Part shown: piece after piece, positions 34,339 to 43,574 of the stretch
Numbering within the stretch: the first letter of the stretch is position 1
How the letters are laid out: each line of letters opens with the position of its first letter
Origin: an uncultured Flavobacteriales bacterium
GTDB lineage: Bacteria; Bacteroidota; Bacteroidia; Flavobacteriales_G; Salibacteraceae
Length of the DNA: 64,000 bases
Assembly (NCBI GenBank): GCA_937121175.1
Contig: CAKZKD010000002.1
Span: forward strand, 1-64,000
Direction of reading: 5' to 3'
Notes under the pieces: model-generated
The model's database searches: none
What the model was told of the DNA's origin: nothing
The model's input: the letters and a program-made list of their open reading frames with translations, nothing else
Translations under genes and position numbers: made by a program

Positions 34339-35609
34339 TTAAATCTAAATGGAGTGTATTTTAAAGTTACCCTAACTTCCATGTTTCTGCTGTTGTCAAT
34401 TACCTCAAAAGTTTCATTACTTGTAATGTCTGATAAGCCATATTGAACCATTCCACCAATTTTCAGTTGCTGGCCAATACTGTAATCATAACCAACCCGA
34501 ACATTCAAGTCCACCTTGCTAATTCCTTCACTATAACTCCATGTAGAACTCGTTTTTTGCTCTTCCGAAGCCAGGCTTTCTGAATTTGTTTCAGCCAATG
34601 TGCTGTTTACACCCAACAGATAACTAGCGCTTGCACCAGCGTATATATCGTGCAATCCTTTGTGGTTATAATGGACCTCCAGCGGTATATCTATGTAGTG
34701 CAACCTGTTTAGGGTTAGGTTTTGGGTTTGTACAGATTTCCCGAATCCGTACTCGGTTTGCGTTCTTGTTAATTCAATTCCTTTTCCTGATTTGGTTCGG
34801 TAGGCCACACCAGAAGCAATTGCGAATTTTTTAGAAACCTCAACGGTATAGTACAAACCAGCTGTGTAAAGTAAATTATAAATCGAAAGGTTAGTGGAAG
34901 AACCTAAACCATTTTCTAACGTAATTCCAGCAAAAGCTGACAGCGACTGTCGTTTTATTTTTGGCAATTGTGCTGGCCCAACCGGGTCGAAACCAACGTA
35001 AGCAGCTTGCTCATTAGTTAAATTTAATGGTGATGGTTGCATTGCGGATATGTCAAGGTTTGCCGCCAAAACATCATCTTCCGTAGCTGTTCTGATTACC
35101 TTTTGTGGCATCTCTTCACTCAATTCTGAATCTAAAGAACCAGACATGCTTTGTTCAGCTATTACTGGTGTCAGGTTTTGATTTTCAGTCGGAGGCATCC
35201 TATCAATTTCATTATCCTCAATTGAAGTCTTTGTGCCATTTTTTGAAAATCCAGCCACCCTGCTTGATGACGACTTTATGGCTGATGTAGATGCGCTTTC
35301 ATTGGAAGCTACCAAGACTTTAGCCTCAAAAAATTTTGGAAGCTGGTTTTCCATTCTTTGGGTATCATTTATGCCAATTTCGGCATAACGGCCTTCACCA
35401 ACAGGTACTTGTACTTGATTACTCGCCACAAATAATGTGGTTAAAAATATTGCTGCACTTGCCAACTTACCTGCACTCGTCCACGAAAATGCCCGTTTCT
35501 CATTGAGCAAAGCGTCCATATTCTGCCACGCCTTTTCATTAAAAACCTGCGGCGAAGGATTACTTAAGCCTTCACGGAATAATTTATCTATGTTACTTTC
35601 GTTTTTCAT
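34335..35609 (-). CDS. TM-anchored outer-membrane beta-barrel protein, sigma-linked
   Basis: The 424-residue protein has a cytoplasmic-type N-terminal segment (1-40, 'DKLFREGLSNPSPQVFNEKAWQNMDALL'), one TM helix (about 43-62), a low-complexity periplasmic linker (about 70-215) and a C-terminal beta-barrel domain (about 220-424) ending 'VTLKYTPFRFK'. The barrel resembles the outer-membrane beta-barrel family of Bacteroidota. The TM helix plus barrel suggests a protein spanning both membranes. It overlaps the sigma-factor gene by 4 bases and may act as its anti-sigma or sensor. This role is inferred from position. Confidence 0.75.
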   Translation of the reverse strand: MKNESNIDKLFREGLSNPSPQVFNEKAWQNMDALLNEKRAFSWTSAGKLASAAIFLTTLFVASNQVQVPVGEGRYAEIGINDTQRMENQLPKFFEAKVLVASNESASTSAIKSSSSRVAGFSKNGTKTSIEDNEIDRMPPTENQNLTPVIAEQSMSGSLDSELSEEMPQKVIRTATEDDVLAANLDISAMQPSPLNLTNEQAAYVGFDPVGPAQLPKIKRQSLSAFAGITLENGLGSSTNLSIYNLLYTAGLYYTVEVSKKFAIASGVAYRTKSGKGIELTRTQTEYGFGKSVQTQNLTLNRLHYIDIPLEVHYNHKGLHDIYAGASASYLLGVNSTLAETNSESLASEEQKTSSTWSYSEGISKVDLNVRVGYDYSIGQQLKIGGMVQYGLSDITSNETFEVIDNSRNMEVRVTLKYTPFRFK

Positions 35610-36184
35610 AGACTTCCAGCTGCTCTTTTTGATTCTTGCTCGACGGACTGAGCAATAAGTTCTCTTAACTTCTTACGGGCAAATGACACATGCCATTTCG
35701 AAGTACCATCCGAGATATTGAGCATCTCAGCAATTTCTTTGTGTGCGTATCCGTCAACAGCGTACAACACAAATACTTTTTTGCTTTCGGTAGGTAGTTT
35801 ATTGATAAAACCTAGTAATTCTTCCGCCTCAAAATCTAAATCGGCAGCATTGTATTCTACCCATTCGTTTTCAGTTCCGTCATGCTGAATGTCCTTAAAT
35901 TGGATAATGCTTTTCTCTTTAGAATACTTTCTGTAATCGTCTATGATTGTGTTGATCATAATACGACGAATCCACGCCTCAAAAGGCCGGTCACCTTTGA
36001 ATGAATTGAGTTTTGTTACAATTTTAAGGAAGCCCTGATTCAATAAAAACTCCGCATCTTCCTTATTGTTTTCGTACCGTAAACATACACTCAATAAAAT
36101 ACTGTAACATTGCTTGTAAAGCGCAAACTGAGCCTTACGTTTATTGGCAATGCAGCCATCTATTATGTCTTGATTTACTTCCAC
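35606..36184 (-). CDS. ECF-type RNA polymerase sigma factor
   Basis: The 192-residue sigma-70-family protein has region 2 (about 15-95, with 'RPFEAWIRRIMINTIIDDYRK') and region 4 (about 125-185, 'LPTESKKVFVLYAVDGYAHKEIAEML' then 'GTSKWHVSFARKKLRE', the helix-turn-helix). A poorly conserved linker separates them. It directs RNA polymerase to a small regulon and probably to its own operon. GTG is the start codon, 18 nt after a TAnnTTTG box. The next two genes overlap it in sequence, which ties sigma activity to an envelope protein pair. Confidence 0.92.
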   Translation of the reverse strand: MEVNQDIIDGCIANKRKAQFALYKQCYSILLSVCLRYENNKEDAEFLLNQGFLKIVTKLNSFKGDRPFEAWIRRIMINTIIDDYRKYSKEKSIIQFKDIQHDGTENEWVEYNAADLDFEAEELLGFINKLPTESKKVFVLYAVDGYAHKEIAEMLNISDGTSKWHVSFARKKLRELIAQSVEQESKRAAGSL

Positions 36185-36202
36185 TCAAATTGAGATTTCC
36201 CA

Positions 36203-36210
36203 CAAATATA
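36203..36210 (-). promoter_or_regulatory. -7 element (TATATTTG) of the sigma-factor operon
   Basis: TATATTTG on the minus strand fits TAnnTTTG and lies 18 nt before the GTG start. It is a housekeeping-type element, so the operon is probably expressed at a basal level in addition to any autoregulation. The gap 36211-36347 holds nothing else I can support. Confidence 0.45.
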
Positions 36211-36347
36211 ACTGCTTGAATGATACGAATTTACCTTCACCCCAATATCGTGTGACTCACGGAAATTTAATCAACAAAAACAGATGGAAATTGTGACGTC
36301 ATAATCTTACAATAAGATAGACGATGAAATTCGATAAAACGTTGGTG

Positions 36348-36887
36348 CTATTGGTTTTTAGTTCGGCTTCGCTTGTAAAGTACTATAGCTCCCCATAATA
36401 AAAATGCAAATCCAAAAATTCCGATTACTCCCCAAACCCAACTGATTTGGTCGCGAAGAATGATTATAAATACAATGGCAACAAGAAATATAGTAGCCAA
36501 TTCATTGAAGATTCGAAGTTTTCCACTTGTAAGTTTAAAGTGATTTTGCTGCAATTGATTAAATAATTTATGAATGTAAAAGTGGTAGAGATATAACCCA
36601 AGAACAAAGGTCAACTTTACGTGCATAAAAGGTAGTGACAAATAACTGGGTTGGTTATACAACATAAAAACCGCTGTAATTAATACTAGAATGGCGGAAG
36701 GCCAAGTAATGCCAAACCACAGTCGTTTTTCCATGATTTTAAATTGATCAGAAAGTATGCTCTTTTCAGCATCTTCTTTGGTTTGGGCCTCGGTATGGTA
36801 AATAAAAAGCCGAACGATATAAAATAGTCCTGCAAACCAGGTTACTATAAATATCAAGTGCAGTGCCTTGGCGTAGAGAAAATACAT
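36348..36887 (-). CDS. HemJ-like membrane protein (protoporphyrinogen oxidase family)
   Basis: The 179-residue membrane protein has five TM helices. It starts 'YAKALHLIFIVTWFAGLFYIVRLFIYH', with His10 and the Trp/Phe/Gly pattern typical of HemJ (UPF0093), and has 'FMHVKLTF' with the conserved Lys and His near residue 82. HemJ oxidises protoporphyrinogen IX to protoporphyrin IX for heme synthesis. Heme supply fits a strain that uses cytochromes for N2O reduction, although the genes are far apart. The gene is monocistronic and divergent from a thioesterase gene. Confidence 0.83.
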   Translation of the reverse strand: MYFLYAKALHLIFIVTWFAGLFYIVRLFIYHTEAQTKEDAEKSILSDQFKIMEKRLWFGITWPSAILVLITAVFMLYNQPSYLSLPFMHVKLTFVLGLYLYHFYIHKLFNQLQQNHFKLTSGKLRIFNELATIFLVAIVFIIILRDQISWVWGVIGIFGFAFLLWGAIVLYKRSRTKNQ

Positions 36888-36953
36888 TCAGATAATTTTT
36901 GGTAAAAATAAGGCTATTCATTCGAGCGGCTTATTAGCTATTCGTAGAAGATC

Positions 36954-36961
36954 TAACTTTG
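36954..36961 (+). promoter_or_regulatory. -7 element (TAACTTTG) of the thioesterase gene
   Basis: TAACTTTG fits TAnnTTTG and lies 14 nt before the ATG at 36976. No TTG at the -33 position is evident. Confidence 0.4.
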
Positions 36962-36975
36962 CAAAAACTATTTTT

Positions 36976-37488
36976 ATGAAGGCAAAAACAGCTTCGGAAT
37001 CAAAGGCTATATCAAGCAGAATTGTACTACCAAACGACACAAACGTACTCGGAAATTTAATGGGTGGTCAATTATTGAACTGGATGGATATTACCTCAGC
37101 TATTGCCGCACACCGCCATTGTGGAAGGGTTGTTGTAACTGCTGCTGTAAACAACGTTTCTTTCAATCAGCCTATTGCTTTGGGAGATATTGTTTCCATT
37201 GAGGCTAAGGTTTCAAGAGCGTTCAAATCCTCTATGGAAGTATTTATGGATGTATATGTAGAACATCGTTTAACCGGAAAGAAAATAAAATGTAATGAGG
37301 CCATTTACACATTTGTAGCGGTTGACCAAAACGGAATGTCTATTGACGTTCCTGAGTTAATTCCAGAGAGCGAAGAAGAAAAAAGCCGATACGACGGTGC
37401 CTTGCGCAGACGTCAATTGAGTTTGATTCTTGCTGGGAAATTAGAAGCCGAAAAAGCGACGGAACTTAAAGCACTTTTCAGTGCCTAG
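36976..37488 (+). CDS. Acyl-CoA thioesterase (hot-dog fold)
   Basis: The 170-residue cytosolic thioesterase of the YciA/BACH type has 'LPNDTNVLGNLMGGQLLNWMD' near the N-terminus, containing the Asn and the 'GG' helix cap of the hot-dog active site. It then has 'AAVNNVSFNQPIALGD' and 'KSSMEVFMDVYVE'. It hydrolyses acyl-CoA to free fatty acid and CoA. Substrate chain length cannot be read. It is a single gene. The end overlaps the convergent DUF5684 gene by 4 bases. Confidence 0.9.
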   Translation: MKAKTASESKAISSRIVLPNDTNVLGNLMGGQLLNWMDITSAIAAHRHCGRVVVTAAVNNVSFNQPIALGDIVSIEAKVSRAFKSSMEVFMDVYVEHRLTGKKIKCNEAIYTFVAVDQNGMSIDVPELIPESEEEKSRYDGALRRRQLSLILAGKLEAEKATELKALFSA

Positions 37489-38006
37489 GCAGTTTTGCTT
37501 TCAACTTGATTGGATTGTTTGTTTTTACCGTAAAGCGGCCCAAAATATTCTGTATCGCCCGACATACCTAAATACATTACGTACAATCCGTTGAATACCA
37601 ATACAAGAATATAATCTACAAACGAATTTTTACCAAAGCATTTACAAAGTTCAATGTAAAGCATGACGCTAAACAAAACAAAAACGGCTAGCATAGTTAC
37701 AAGCGTAACATTTGCGGCCATCGACGTATCTCCAGTGTAAACAATGTAAATTATTACTGGAGGCGGAACAATGAAAAAGATTACTTGCCAAGCAGGCCTT
37801 CCCATTATCTTTAAAAATGTAATTACATTCCAAAACGGGACGATAGAGGCAATTCCTGGTAAGTCACATTTGTAATACAACACCCATTGTCCCAAAATAC
37901 CAAAAGCGGCAATCAGCGCTATTAGGATGTACATGAACTCATTGTGTTGAGCTGTTTCTAAGAAAAATTGAAAAGGGAGTTTTAAGGCATCGTGCAGCAT
38001 TTCCAT
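37485..38006 (-). CDS. DUF5684 membrane protein
   Basis: The 173-residue membrane protein has four TM helices at roughly 25-45, 70-90, 97-120 and 130-150. Between helices 1 and 2 is 'LPGIASIVPFWNVITFLKIMGRPAW', the signature stretch of DUF5684 proteins, in which 'VPFWN' is followed by 'GRPAW'. Function is unknown. The gene lies alone between the thioesterase and bactofilin genes. Confidence 0.8.
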   Translation of the reverse strand: MEMLHDALKLPFQFFLETAQHNEFMYILIALIAAFGILGQWVLYYKCDLPGIASIVPFWNVITFLKIMGRPAWQVIFFIVPPPVIIYIVYTGDTSMAANVTLVTMLAVFVLFSVMLYIELCKCFGKNSFVDYILVLVFNGLYVMYLGMSGDTEYFGPLYGKNKQSNQVESKTA

Positions 38007-38105
38007 AGATATACAGTTTTAGTAAGACCGTATAAATTTAAAAAAATTAACAAAAGCATAACACGGCCATTGGTTGAGTGACCTTAATGACGGGTAACTG
38101 GCTAA

Positions 38106-38516
38106 CTAAGCCGTTTTTTCCTGCCTAGCTGAGGTGTTTTGATTAATGTCTTTTATAGTTGCCCCCATGCTACAAGCACCGGTAAAGTTGGCCCCTGGCT
38201 CAATTGAGAGTTTCGACGTTTCTATATCCCCGTGAATATTTGCAGTTGCTTGAAGTGACAAAAGTTCCTCAACAGAAACCTTTCCTTTTACAGAACCTGA
38301 GATGTTTGCATTGGTACAAAGAATTTCTCCCTCTAGCTTACCACCTTCACCAATCACTACCTTTCCTTTGGATTGAATGGTGCCCACTAACTTACCATCG
38401 AGGCGTATATCACCTGTGGTTTCAATATCTCCAGTAATAGTTGTCCCTGCAGAAATATGATTTCTGGTTCCTTCTAATTCTGTTTGCTTCCCCATGGATT
38501 TTGAACTTTTGAACAT
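38106..38516 (-). CDS. Bactofilin
   Basis: The 136-residue cytoskeletal protein has a central beta-helix (about 18-118) built from short repeats such as 'GTTITGDIETTGDIRLDGKL' and 'GTIQSKGKVVIGEGGKLEG', with short disordered ends. Bactofilins polymerise without nucleotide at the inner membrane and often recruit peptidoglycan enzymes. A TTG start at 38537 overlaps a promoter box, so the ATG at 38516 ('MFKSSKS') is used. The gene lies downstream of porW, with an M23 peptidase gene divergent from that, a known pairing for bactofilins. Confidence 0.9.
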   Translation of the reverse strand: MFKSSKSMGKQTELEGTRNHISAGTTITGDIETTGDIRLDGKLVGTIQSKGKVVIGEGGKLEGEILCTNANISGSVKGKVSVEELLSLQATANIHGDIETSKLSIEPGANFTGACSMGATIKDINQNTSARQEKTA

Positions 38517-38534
38517 TTCTTGAATTCTAAGACG

Positions 38535-38542
38535 CAAAAATA
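38535..38542 (-). promoter_or_regulatory. -7 element (TATTTTTG) of bactofilin
   Basis: TATTTTTG on the minus strand fits TAnnTTTG and lies 18 nt before the ATG at 38516. It gives bactofilin its own promoter, separate from the upstream porW gene. Confidence 0.45.
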
Positions 38543-38557
38543 AAAATTATCAACAAT

Positions 38558-41113
38558 TTAGAGTTCATAGTTCTCTTCTAAGAAATCTAAGTAGGAATCG
38601 ACTCGTTTATCTTTAAAAAAGAGGGCGTAGTTGGTGTAGCTAATCACAAAGAATTCATTCTCCATTTCGTTGATTTTTTTAAGGCTAGTTCTGTTTTTCG
38701 AAAAGTCCGTGAAATAGCTGATGGCCTTGGTAGAATTAGAAAATTGCTTGATAGAAATCATGTGGGTTTGTTTGTCTAAAAGCACCGCGCTGACTGAAAG
38801 CTTTGTTCCGGCATGATATGCTTTATTATAGTTATCTATACGTTCTTTAATTTTTTCAATTTCAGTTCCTTCCTTGGGTAACAACATAACTGCAATGTGT
38901 CTTCCATCCTTTTCAAATTTGTAATCTGGCGGCGGCAAATCTTTGGGCTCAATTTTCTTTTCGGTTGTTAATATTCTTATTCGTTCTTCCGCATCCTTAG
39001 CTTCTTCAGTTCCAGGATAGGTACTCTTGAATCGTTTTAGGCTAACGATTAAATCTTCTTTATCCTGTGTGCTCACAGCACTCAAAGCTTTCAGGTACTC
39101 GAATTTCAAACTTAAATAATTGTCCGGCATTTGTTTAGCAGCCTTATCACACTCTTGTATGCAAGCAGAATAAAAACCCCGCGTGTAATAGTAATACGCT
39201 TTTTTATATGCCTCTAATGTTGCTTTTTTCTTGCTATCCATTTCCTTCGCATAGTCTGGGTCTTCAATAATTTTAGCATAATCGGAGTCAGGAAACTTTC
39301 CTAAAATATAGTTTTTGTAGTAGTTTGAGGAGTCAATCCTATTATCCGCCAAATACATTCTATACAATTGGTACAAACAGTTTAATTGATACTTTGAACT
39401 GTCGAACCTTGCTAGCAACGTTCTAAATGAACCAATAGCATGTTCTGGGTCATCCATTTTCTCTTTGTAAATGATTCCTAGGGCGTAATATGCTTCAACT
39501 ATATCTTCATTCGCCTTGGTTTTAGCTTCTGGTGAAAAAGGAATGTCTTTCATGTATTTTGACTTGTCCGAAATACCAGATAGAACACTATCGACAGCAG
39601 ATTCGTTAAATGAATCGATATCATCTAAGCTCACGCTCGATTTATCACTTCTTCTCCAATTATCTTCATTTGGCCTGCTGCCCCATGTTCGCGCAAATTC
39701 TTGTTTGCCCAATGAAATTGTTTTTTCATTGTAGAAATACCATTTGCCTTTTTCGTTTGAAATTTCATTCTGAAAACCGCCGTCATCAGTAAACTCTGAC
39801 TGATTTTCTGCCGCACGTCTTCTTTCCTCTTCCTCTTGCAGTCGCTGTTCAATAACATCTTCAATAAACGCCTCTAATTCTGCCTTTGGCAGTTCGGATA
39901 AGGCCAATAAGCTATCTTGTCTTTCAATAATCAGAATGTTTTCTACCAATTCAGTCAGGCTATTTCTAAGGTTCACAATTTCCTCTTTATCCGGAAAATC
40001 GTCAGGAATATACTGAACGGTACTGTCATAAAAGGCTTGCGCTGGTTTGTACTCTGGCCTTTTAAAATGAATTTCGGCTAATTCTAAAAACGATAACCCT
40101 TTTTGATAGGTGTCATCAACACTTGATTCTGCCGATAGTTTTAGTGCACTAACCTGTCTGTCTTCACTTCCCTCCTGATAATATATTTTGCTTAAGGCGT
40201 AATAAAGCTTATCCCGATATTCAATGTTTTTATCGTCCCGTAGCATTTTTAGCAGCACTTTTTTAATATCGTAACTACTCCCATCTTCCGAAGTATATGC
40301 CAACGCTCGGTTCATTTGAGCCCAAAACTCCATTTCGTATTCAGGGTGTCTTTTGGCCACAGCCAAATACGTGTTGTTTGCTCGAATAGACTCACCTTGT
40401 TCGGCATATAATTGTGCTAGAATAAACATCCAACGAGTTGCAACATCTTTATCTTTCTGAATCAATACCGCTTCTTCTAATTCAAGCATTGCTTTGGCAT
40501 ATTCTTCTTGAGTTAAATAGTACTCAGCAATAGTTGCTTTTACTTCAGGCATAATTTCTTCGGGTACCTTATTATCGTTCACCAAAGTTCGAATCAAAGC
40601 ATCCGCGTTGTCAAAGTTTTCTGTCTGGATGTAAGATTTAATAAGCCATAGAGTAGCATCGTATTTCTGTTCGCCTTTAAATTTTTTGGTAACGTATTTA
40701 AATACCGGAATACACTCTTGAAAATTCTTTTCGTAGAAATATGCCTTGCCAATTAGCATCCAACAATCATCTATCCACTTCACGCGCTCCTTACCTTTGA
40801 TATCCATACTATGGTACTCGATTACACGTGAGCATTTTTTAATCACGACATCCATGTCACTTTGCACAGATGCCGCCATCGCTTCATCTCCATACACGTA
40901 TAGCGGAAGAAGTTTTCGGTAATTCTCCTTATGACCAGTTTTAATCTTTTCTTTTCCTTCTTTGTAGGCTTCATTGGCATTAAAGTAGCCGTTCCACCTT
41001 GCGTTAGTGGTGTGGAAGAATCGGTTTAGAAAATTATTTTTCTTTTGCGAACAGCTTTGTACACCCATTAATATGGAGCACATTATTACCAAAAGGATTA
41101 TCCGATTTTTCAA
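38558..41113 (-). CDS. porW: T9SS component PorW/SprE-like lipoprotein
   Basis: The 851-residue lipoprotein has a lipobox at about Cys21 ('MGVQSC'), followed by the typical start of the family 'NFLNRFFHTTNARWNGYFNANEAYKEG'. Most of the protein is TPR-like helical repeats (about 60-720), with a charged low-complexity insert around 405-490 ('RLQEEEERRRAAEN'). A C-terminal domain with 'VMLLPKEGTEIEKIKERI' follows. PorW (SprE in Flavobacterium) is needed for type IX secretion and gliding. Its export clients may include the T9SS-sorted proteins encoded in this window. Confidence 0.9.
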   Translation of the reverse strand: MKNRIILLVIMCSILMGVQSCSQKKNNFLNRFFHTTNARWNGYFNANEAYKEGKEKIKTGHKENYRKLLPLYVYGDEAMAASVQSDMDVVIKKCSRVIEYHSMDIKGKERVKWIDDCWMLIGKAYFYEKNFQECIPVFKYVTKKFKGEQKYDATLWLIKSYIQTENFDNADALIRTLVNDNKVPEEIMPEVKATIAEYYLTQEEYAKAMLELEEAVLIQKDKDVATRWMFILAQLYAEQGESIRANNTYLAVAKRHPEYEMEFWAQMNRALAYTSEDGSSYDIKKVLLKMLRDDKNIEYRDKLYYALSKIYYQEGSEDRQVSALKLSAESSVDDTYQKGLSFLELAEIHFKRPEYKPAQAFYDSTVQYIPDDFPDKEEIVNLRNSLTELVENILIIERQDSLLALSELPKAELEAFIEDVIEQRLQEEEERRRAAENQSEFTDDGGFQNEISNEKGKWYFYNEKTISLGKQEFARTWGSRPNEDNWRRSDKSSVSLDDIDSFNESAVDSVLSGISDKSKYMKDIPFSPEAKTKANEDIVEAYYALGIIYKEKMDDPEHAIGSFRTLLARFDSSKYQLNCLYQLYRMYLADNRIDSSNYYKNYILGKFPDSDYAKIIEDPDYAKEMDSKKKATLEAYKKAYYYYTRGFYSACIQECDKAAKQMPDNYLSLKFEYLKALSAVSTQDKEDLIVSLKRFKSTYPGTEEAKDAEERIRILTTEKKIEPKDLPPPDYKFEKDGRHIAVMLLPKEGTEIEKIKERIDNYNKAYHAGTKLSVSAVLLDKQTHMISIKQFSNSTKAISYFTDFSKNRTSLKKINEMENEFFVISYTNYALFFKDKRVDSYLDFLEENYEL

Positions 41114-41235
41114 GCTAGCAGGGGCTTAGAACTTAGTAGAACTGTATTCTGACAAAATTATTTTATTTGACGTCATTTAATGATTAGTAACTACCAAAAA
41201 TAAACCAGTAGAAATCGGATATTTGTCTTTGAAGT

Positions 41236-42129
41236 ATGGCGGGGAATAAAAACGGTAACAATAAAAAAGAAGGTTCCAAAAAGGTAATCTCAAAAATCAA
41301 ACACAAGTCCAGACTTGTATTGATGAACGACGACACCTTCGAGGAGCAATTCTCATTGATTCTTTCTCCCATCAATGTGTTTGCGTGGGGTGGAGTGGCA
41401 ATAATCGTTTTCACGTCCCTCATTATTATTGCCATTGCATTTACTCCGTTACGTGAATTTATTCCGGGTTATGCTGATGTAAAAACCAAACGTATCGCAA
41501 CCTCAACTGCTCAACGTGTTGACAGCCTGGAACAACAGCTAAATAGCAACATCAAATATTTGAACAACCTTAAGATTATTCTTTCTGGAGGAGTTGTAGA
41601 AAATGATACGATAACTACTGAACCCCTTAAAAATATCGGCGACCAATCTATTACTGAACCTTCGTACGAAGACAGTATTCTCCGGGCTGGTGTTGAAGAA
41701 GAGGAACGGTACAATTTGAGTTTTCAAACCGGTGATGGACAGGACGATGGACTCCGGAATATTTTATTTTTTACTCCCCTCGAAGGCGTATTGAGCTCGG
41801 AATTTAACCAGAGTATAAAACATTACGGTGTAGATATAGTAGCTGCCGATGCTGATGCACCGGTAAAATCAGTTTTGGACGGAACGGTAACGCTTGCTAC
41901 ATGGACTTCGGACGAAGGCCACGTAATATATGTTCAACACAAATACAATCTTGTGTCTGTATATAAACACAACTCTGTATTGCTCAAAAAAGTGGGAGAA
42001 AAAGTAAAGGCTGGCGAAGCAATTGCAATCGTTGGGGATAGTGGAGAGCTTAGCACGGGTCCCCATTTACATTTAGAGTTATGGCACAATGGAAATGCGA
42101 TAAACCCAATTGATTACATCGTATTTTAA
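41236..42129 (+). CDS. M23-family peptidoglycan endopeptidase
   Basis: The 297-residue protein has a basic cytoplasmic N-terminus (1-45), one TM helix (about 53-75), a coiled-coil-like linker and a C-terminal LytM domain. The zinc ligands are in 'KHYGVDIVA' (His, Asp) and 'GPHLHLELW' (HxH). It cleaves peptidoglycan cross-links or is a degenerate regulator; the ligands look intact. The gene is divergent from porW with bactofilin beyond, a conserved trio in Bacteroidota. The bactofilin may position this peptidase. Confidence 0.9.
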   Translation: MAGNKNGNNKKEGSKKVISKIKHKSRLVLMNDDTFEEQFSLILSPINVFAWGGVAIIVFTSLIIIAIAFTPLREFIPGYADVKTKRIATSTAQRVDSLEQQLNSNIKYLNNLKIILSGGVVENDTITTEPLKNIGDQSITEPSYEDSILRAGVEEEERYNLSFQTGDGQDDGLRNILFFTPLEGVLSSEFNQSIKHYGVDIVAADADAPVKSVLDGTVTLATWTSDEGHVIYVQHKYNLVSVYKHNSVLLKKVGEKVKAGEAIAIVGDSGELSTGPHLHLELWHNGNAINPIDYIVF

Positions 42130-42134
42130 ACCAA

Positions 42135-42166
42135 AAAAGCCGCTCTGAATCAACAGAACGGCTTTT
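42135..42166. terminator. Bidirectional terminator between M23 peptidase and accC
   Basis: AAAAGCCG ... CGGCTTTT extends by TCTG/CAGA across one C-A mismatch, with a 6-nt loop. A-rich and T-rich ends allow use in both directions, as expected for convergent genes. Confidence 0.75.
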
Positions 42167-42185
42167 GCGTATTTTTCGGTTACTA

Positions 42186-43550
42186 TTATTTAGTGTAATC
42201 CCATTCTTCCAAAAACTTGGTAGTAAAATCACCTTTTCGGAACTGCTCGTTACGCATTAACTTTTGGTGAAATGGAATAGTAGTCTTTACTCCTTCTACA
42301 ATATACTCATCCAAAGCGCGCTGCATTTTTTCAATAGCTTCTTCTCTTGATTGAGCAACTGTAATTAATTTAGAAACCATACTGTCGTAGTTTGGCGGAA
42401 TAGTGTATCCTGCATAAACGTGCGTATCGATTCTAATTCCTATACCTCCCGGCTCATGATACTCCATTATTTTTCCCGGAGATGGCATCCAGTTTTTCTG
42501 AGGGTCTTCGGCGTTAATTCTACACTGAATAGCGTGCATTTTCGGTGTGTAATTTTTACCCGAAATCTTTTCGCCCGCCGCAATCAAAATTTGTTCTTTG
42601 ATTAAATCCCAACCAATTACTTCTTCAGTAATTGTATGCTCTACTTGAATACGTGTATTCATTTCCATAAAGTAGAAATTGCGATGCTTATCTACTAAAA
42701 ACTCAACCGTTCCAACACCTTCGTAGCTTACCGCCTTTGCAGCATTAATAGCCGCCTCGCCCATCTGCTTACGCAATGCGGGTGTCATAAATGGTGAAGG
42801 TGTTTCCTCAACTAACTTTTGATGTCTTCTTTGAATCGAACAGTCACGCTCACTCATGTGGCAAGCATTTCCGTGCTGATCACCAGCTATTTGAATTTCA
42901 ATGTGACGTGGTTCTTCAATGAATTTCTCCATATAAACACCATCGTTACCAAAAGCAGCCGCAGCTTCTCGTTGAATAGCCGCAAGTGCATCTTCCACAT
43001 CTTCTTCGTTCCAAACGACACGCATACCTTTACCACCACCACCAGCAGTAGCTTTCATCATTACAGGTAAGCCAACTTCCTTGGCCATTTGTACTGCGTG
43101 TTTGCCGTCTTTTAATAAACCTTCCGAACCTGGAACACATGGCACTCCAGCTGCGAGCATGGTGCTCTTAGCGTTTGCCTTGTCGCCCATTCCTTCAATC
43201 ATCTCTGGGCCAGCACCAATAAACTTGATACCGTGCTCTTCACAAATCTTAGAGAACTTTGCGTTTTCTGATAAGAAACCGTAGCCTGGGTGAATTGCAT
43301 CTGCGTTTGTAATTTCCGCAGCAGCAATAATATTTGGAATCTTTAAATACGACTCCGTGCTCGGAGCTGGACCAATGCAAACTGCCTCATCAGCAAATCG
43401 AACTGGAAGACTATCCTTATCTGCAAGAGAATACACGGCAACCGTTTTGATGCCCATTTCCTTACAGGTTCGAATAATTCTCAAGGCGATTTCGCCTCGG
43501 TTGGCAATCAGAATTTTATTAAAAAGCTTTGATTTTATTTTCCTTGCCAT
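42186..43550 (-). CDS. accC: Acetyl-CoA carboxylase biotin carboxylase
   Basis: The 454-residue ATP-grasp enzyme carboxylates the biotin on AccB, the first half of malonyl-CoA formation. It shows the N-terminal '[22 protein letters not shown]', the glycine-rich ATP loop '[12 protein letters not shown]', '[13 protein letters not shown]', and the catalytic '[15 protein letters not shown]'. Length is standard. It lies 24 bases downstream of accB in the same operon. Confidence 0.96.
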   Translation of the reverse strand: MARKIKSKLFNKILIANRGEIALRIIRTCKEMGIKTVAVYSLADKDSLPVRFADEAVCIGPAPSTESYLKIPNIIAAAEITNADAIHPGYGFLSENAKFSKICEEHGIKFIGAGPEMIEGMGDKANAKSTMLAAGVPCVPGSEGLLKDGKHAVQMAKEVGLPVMMKATAGGGGKGMRVVWNEEDVEDALAAIQREAAAAFGNDGVYMEKFIEEPRHIEIQIAGDQHGNACHMSERDCSIQRRHQKLVEETPSPFMTPALRKQMGEAAINAAKAVSYEGVGTVEFLVDKHRNFYFMEMNTRIQVEHTITEEVIGWDLIKEQILIAAGEKISGKNYTPKMHAIQCRINAEDPQKNWMPSPGKIMEYHEPGGIGIRIDTHVYAGYTIPPNYDSMVSKLITVAQSREEAIEKMQRALDEYIVEGVKTTIPFHQKLMRNEQFRKGDFTTKFLEEWDYTK

Positions 43551-43574
43551 AAACTATGGTATTTGGAGTTTAAA

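Noticed and set aside
41236-42129. The M23 protein as a degenerate, inactive peptidase
   Set aside because: Both zinc-ligand motifs (HxxxD and HxH) are present.
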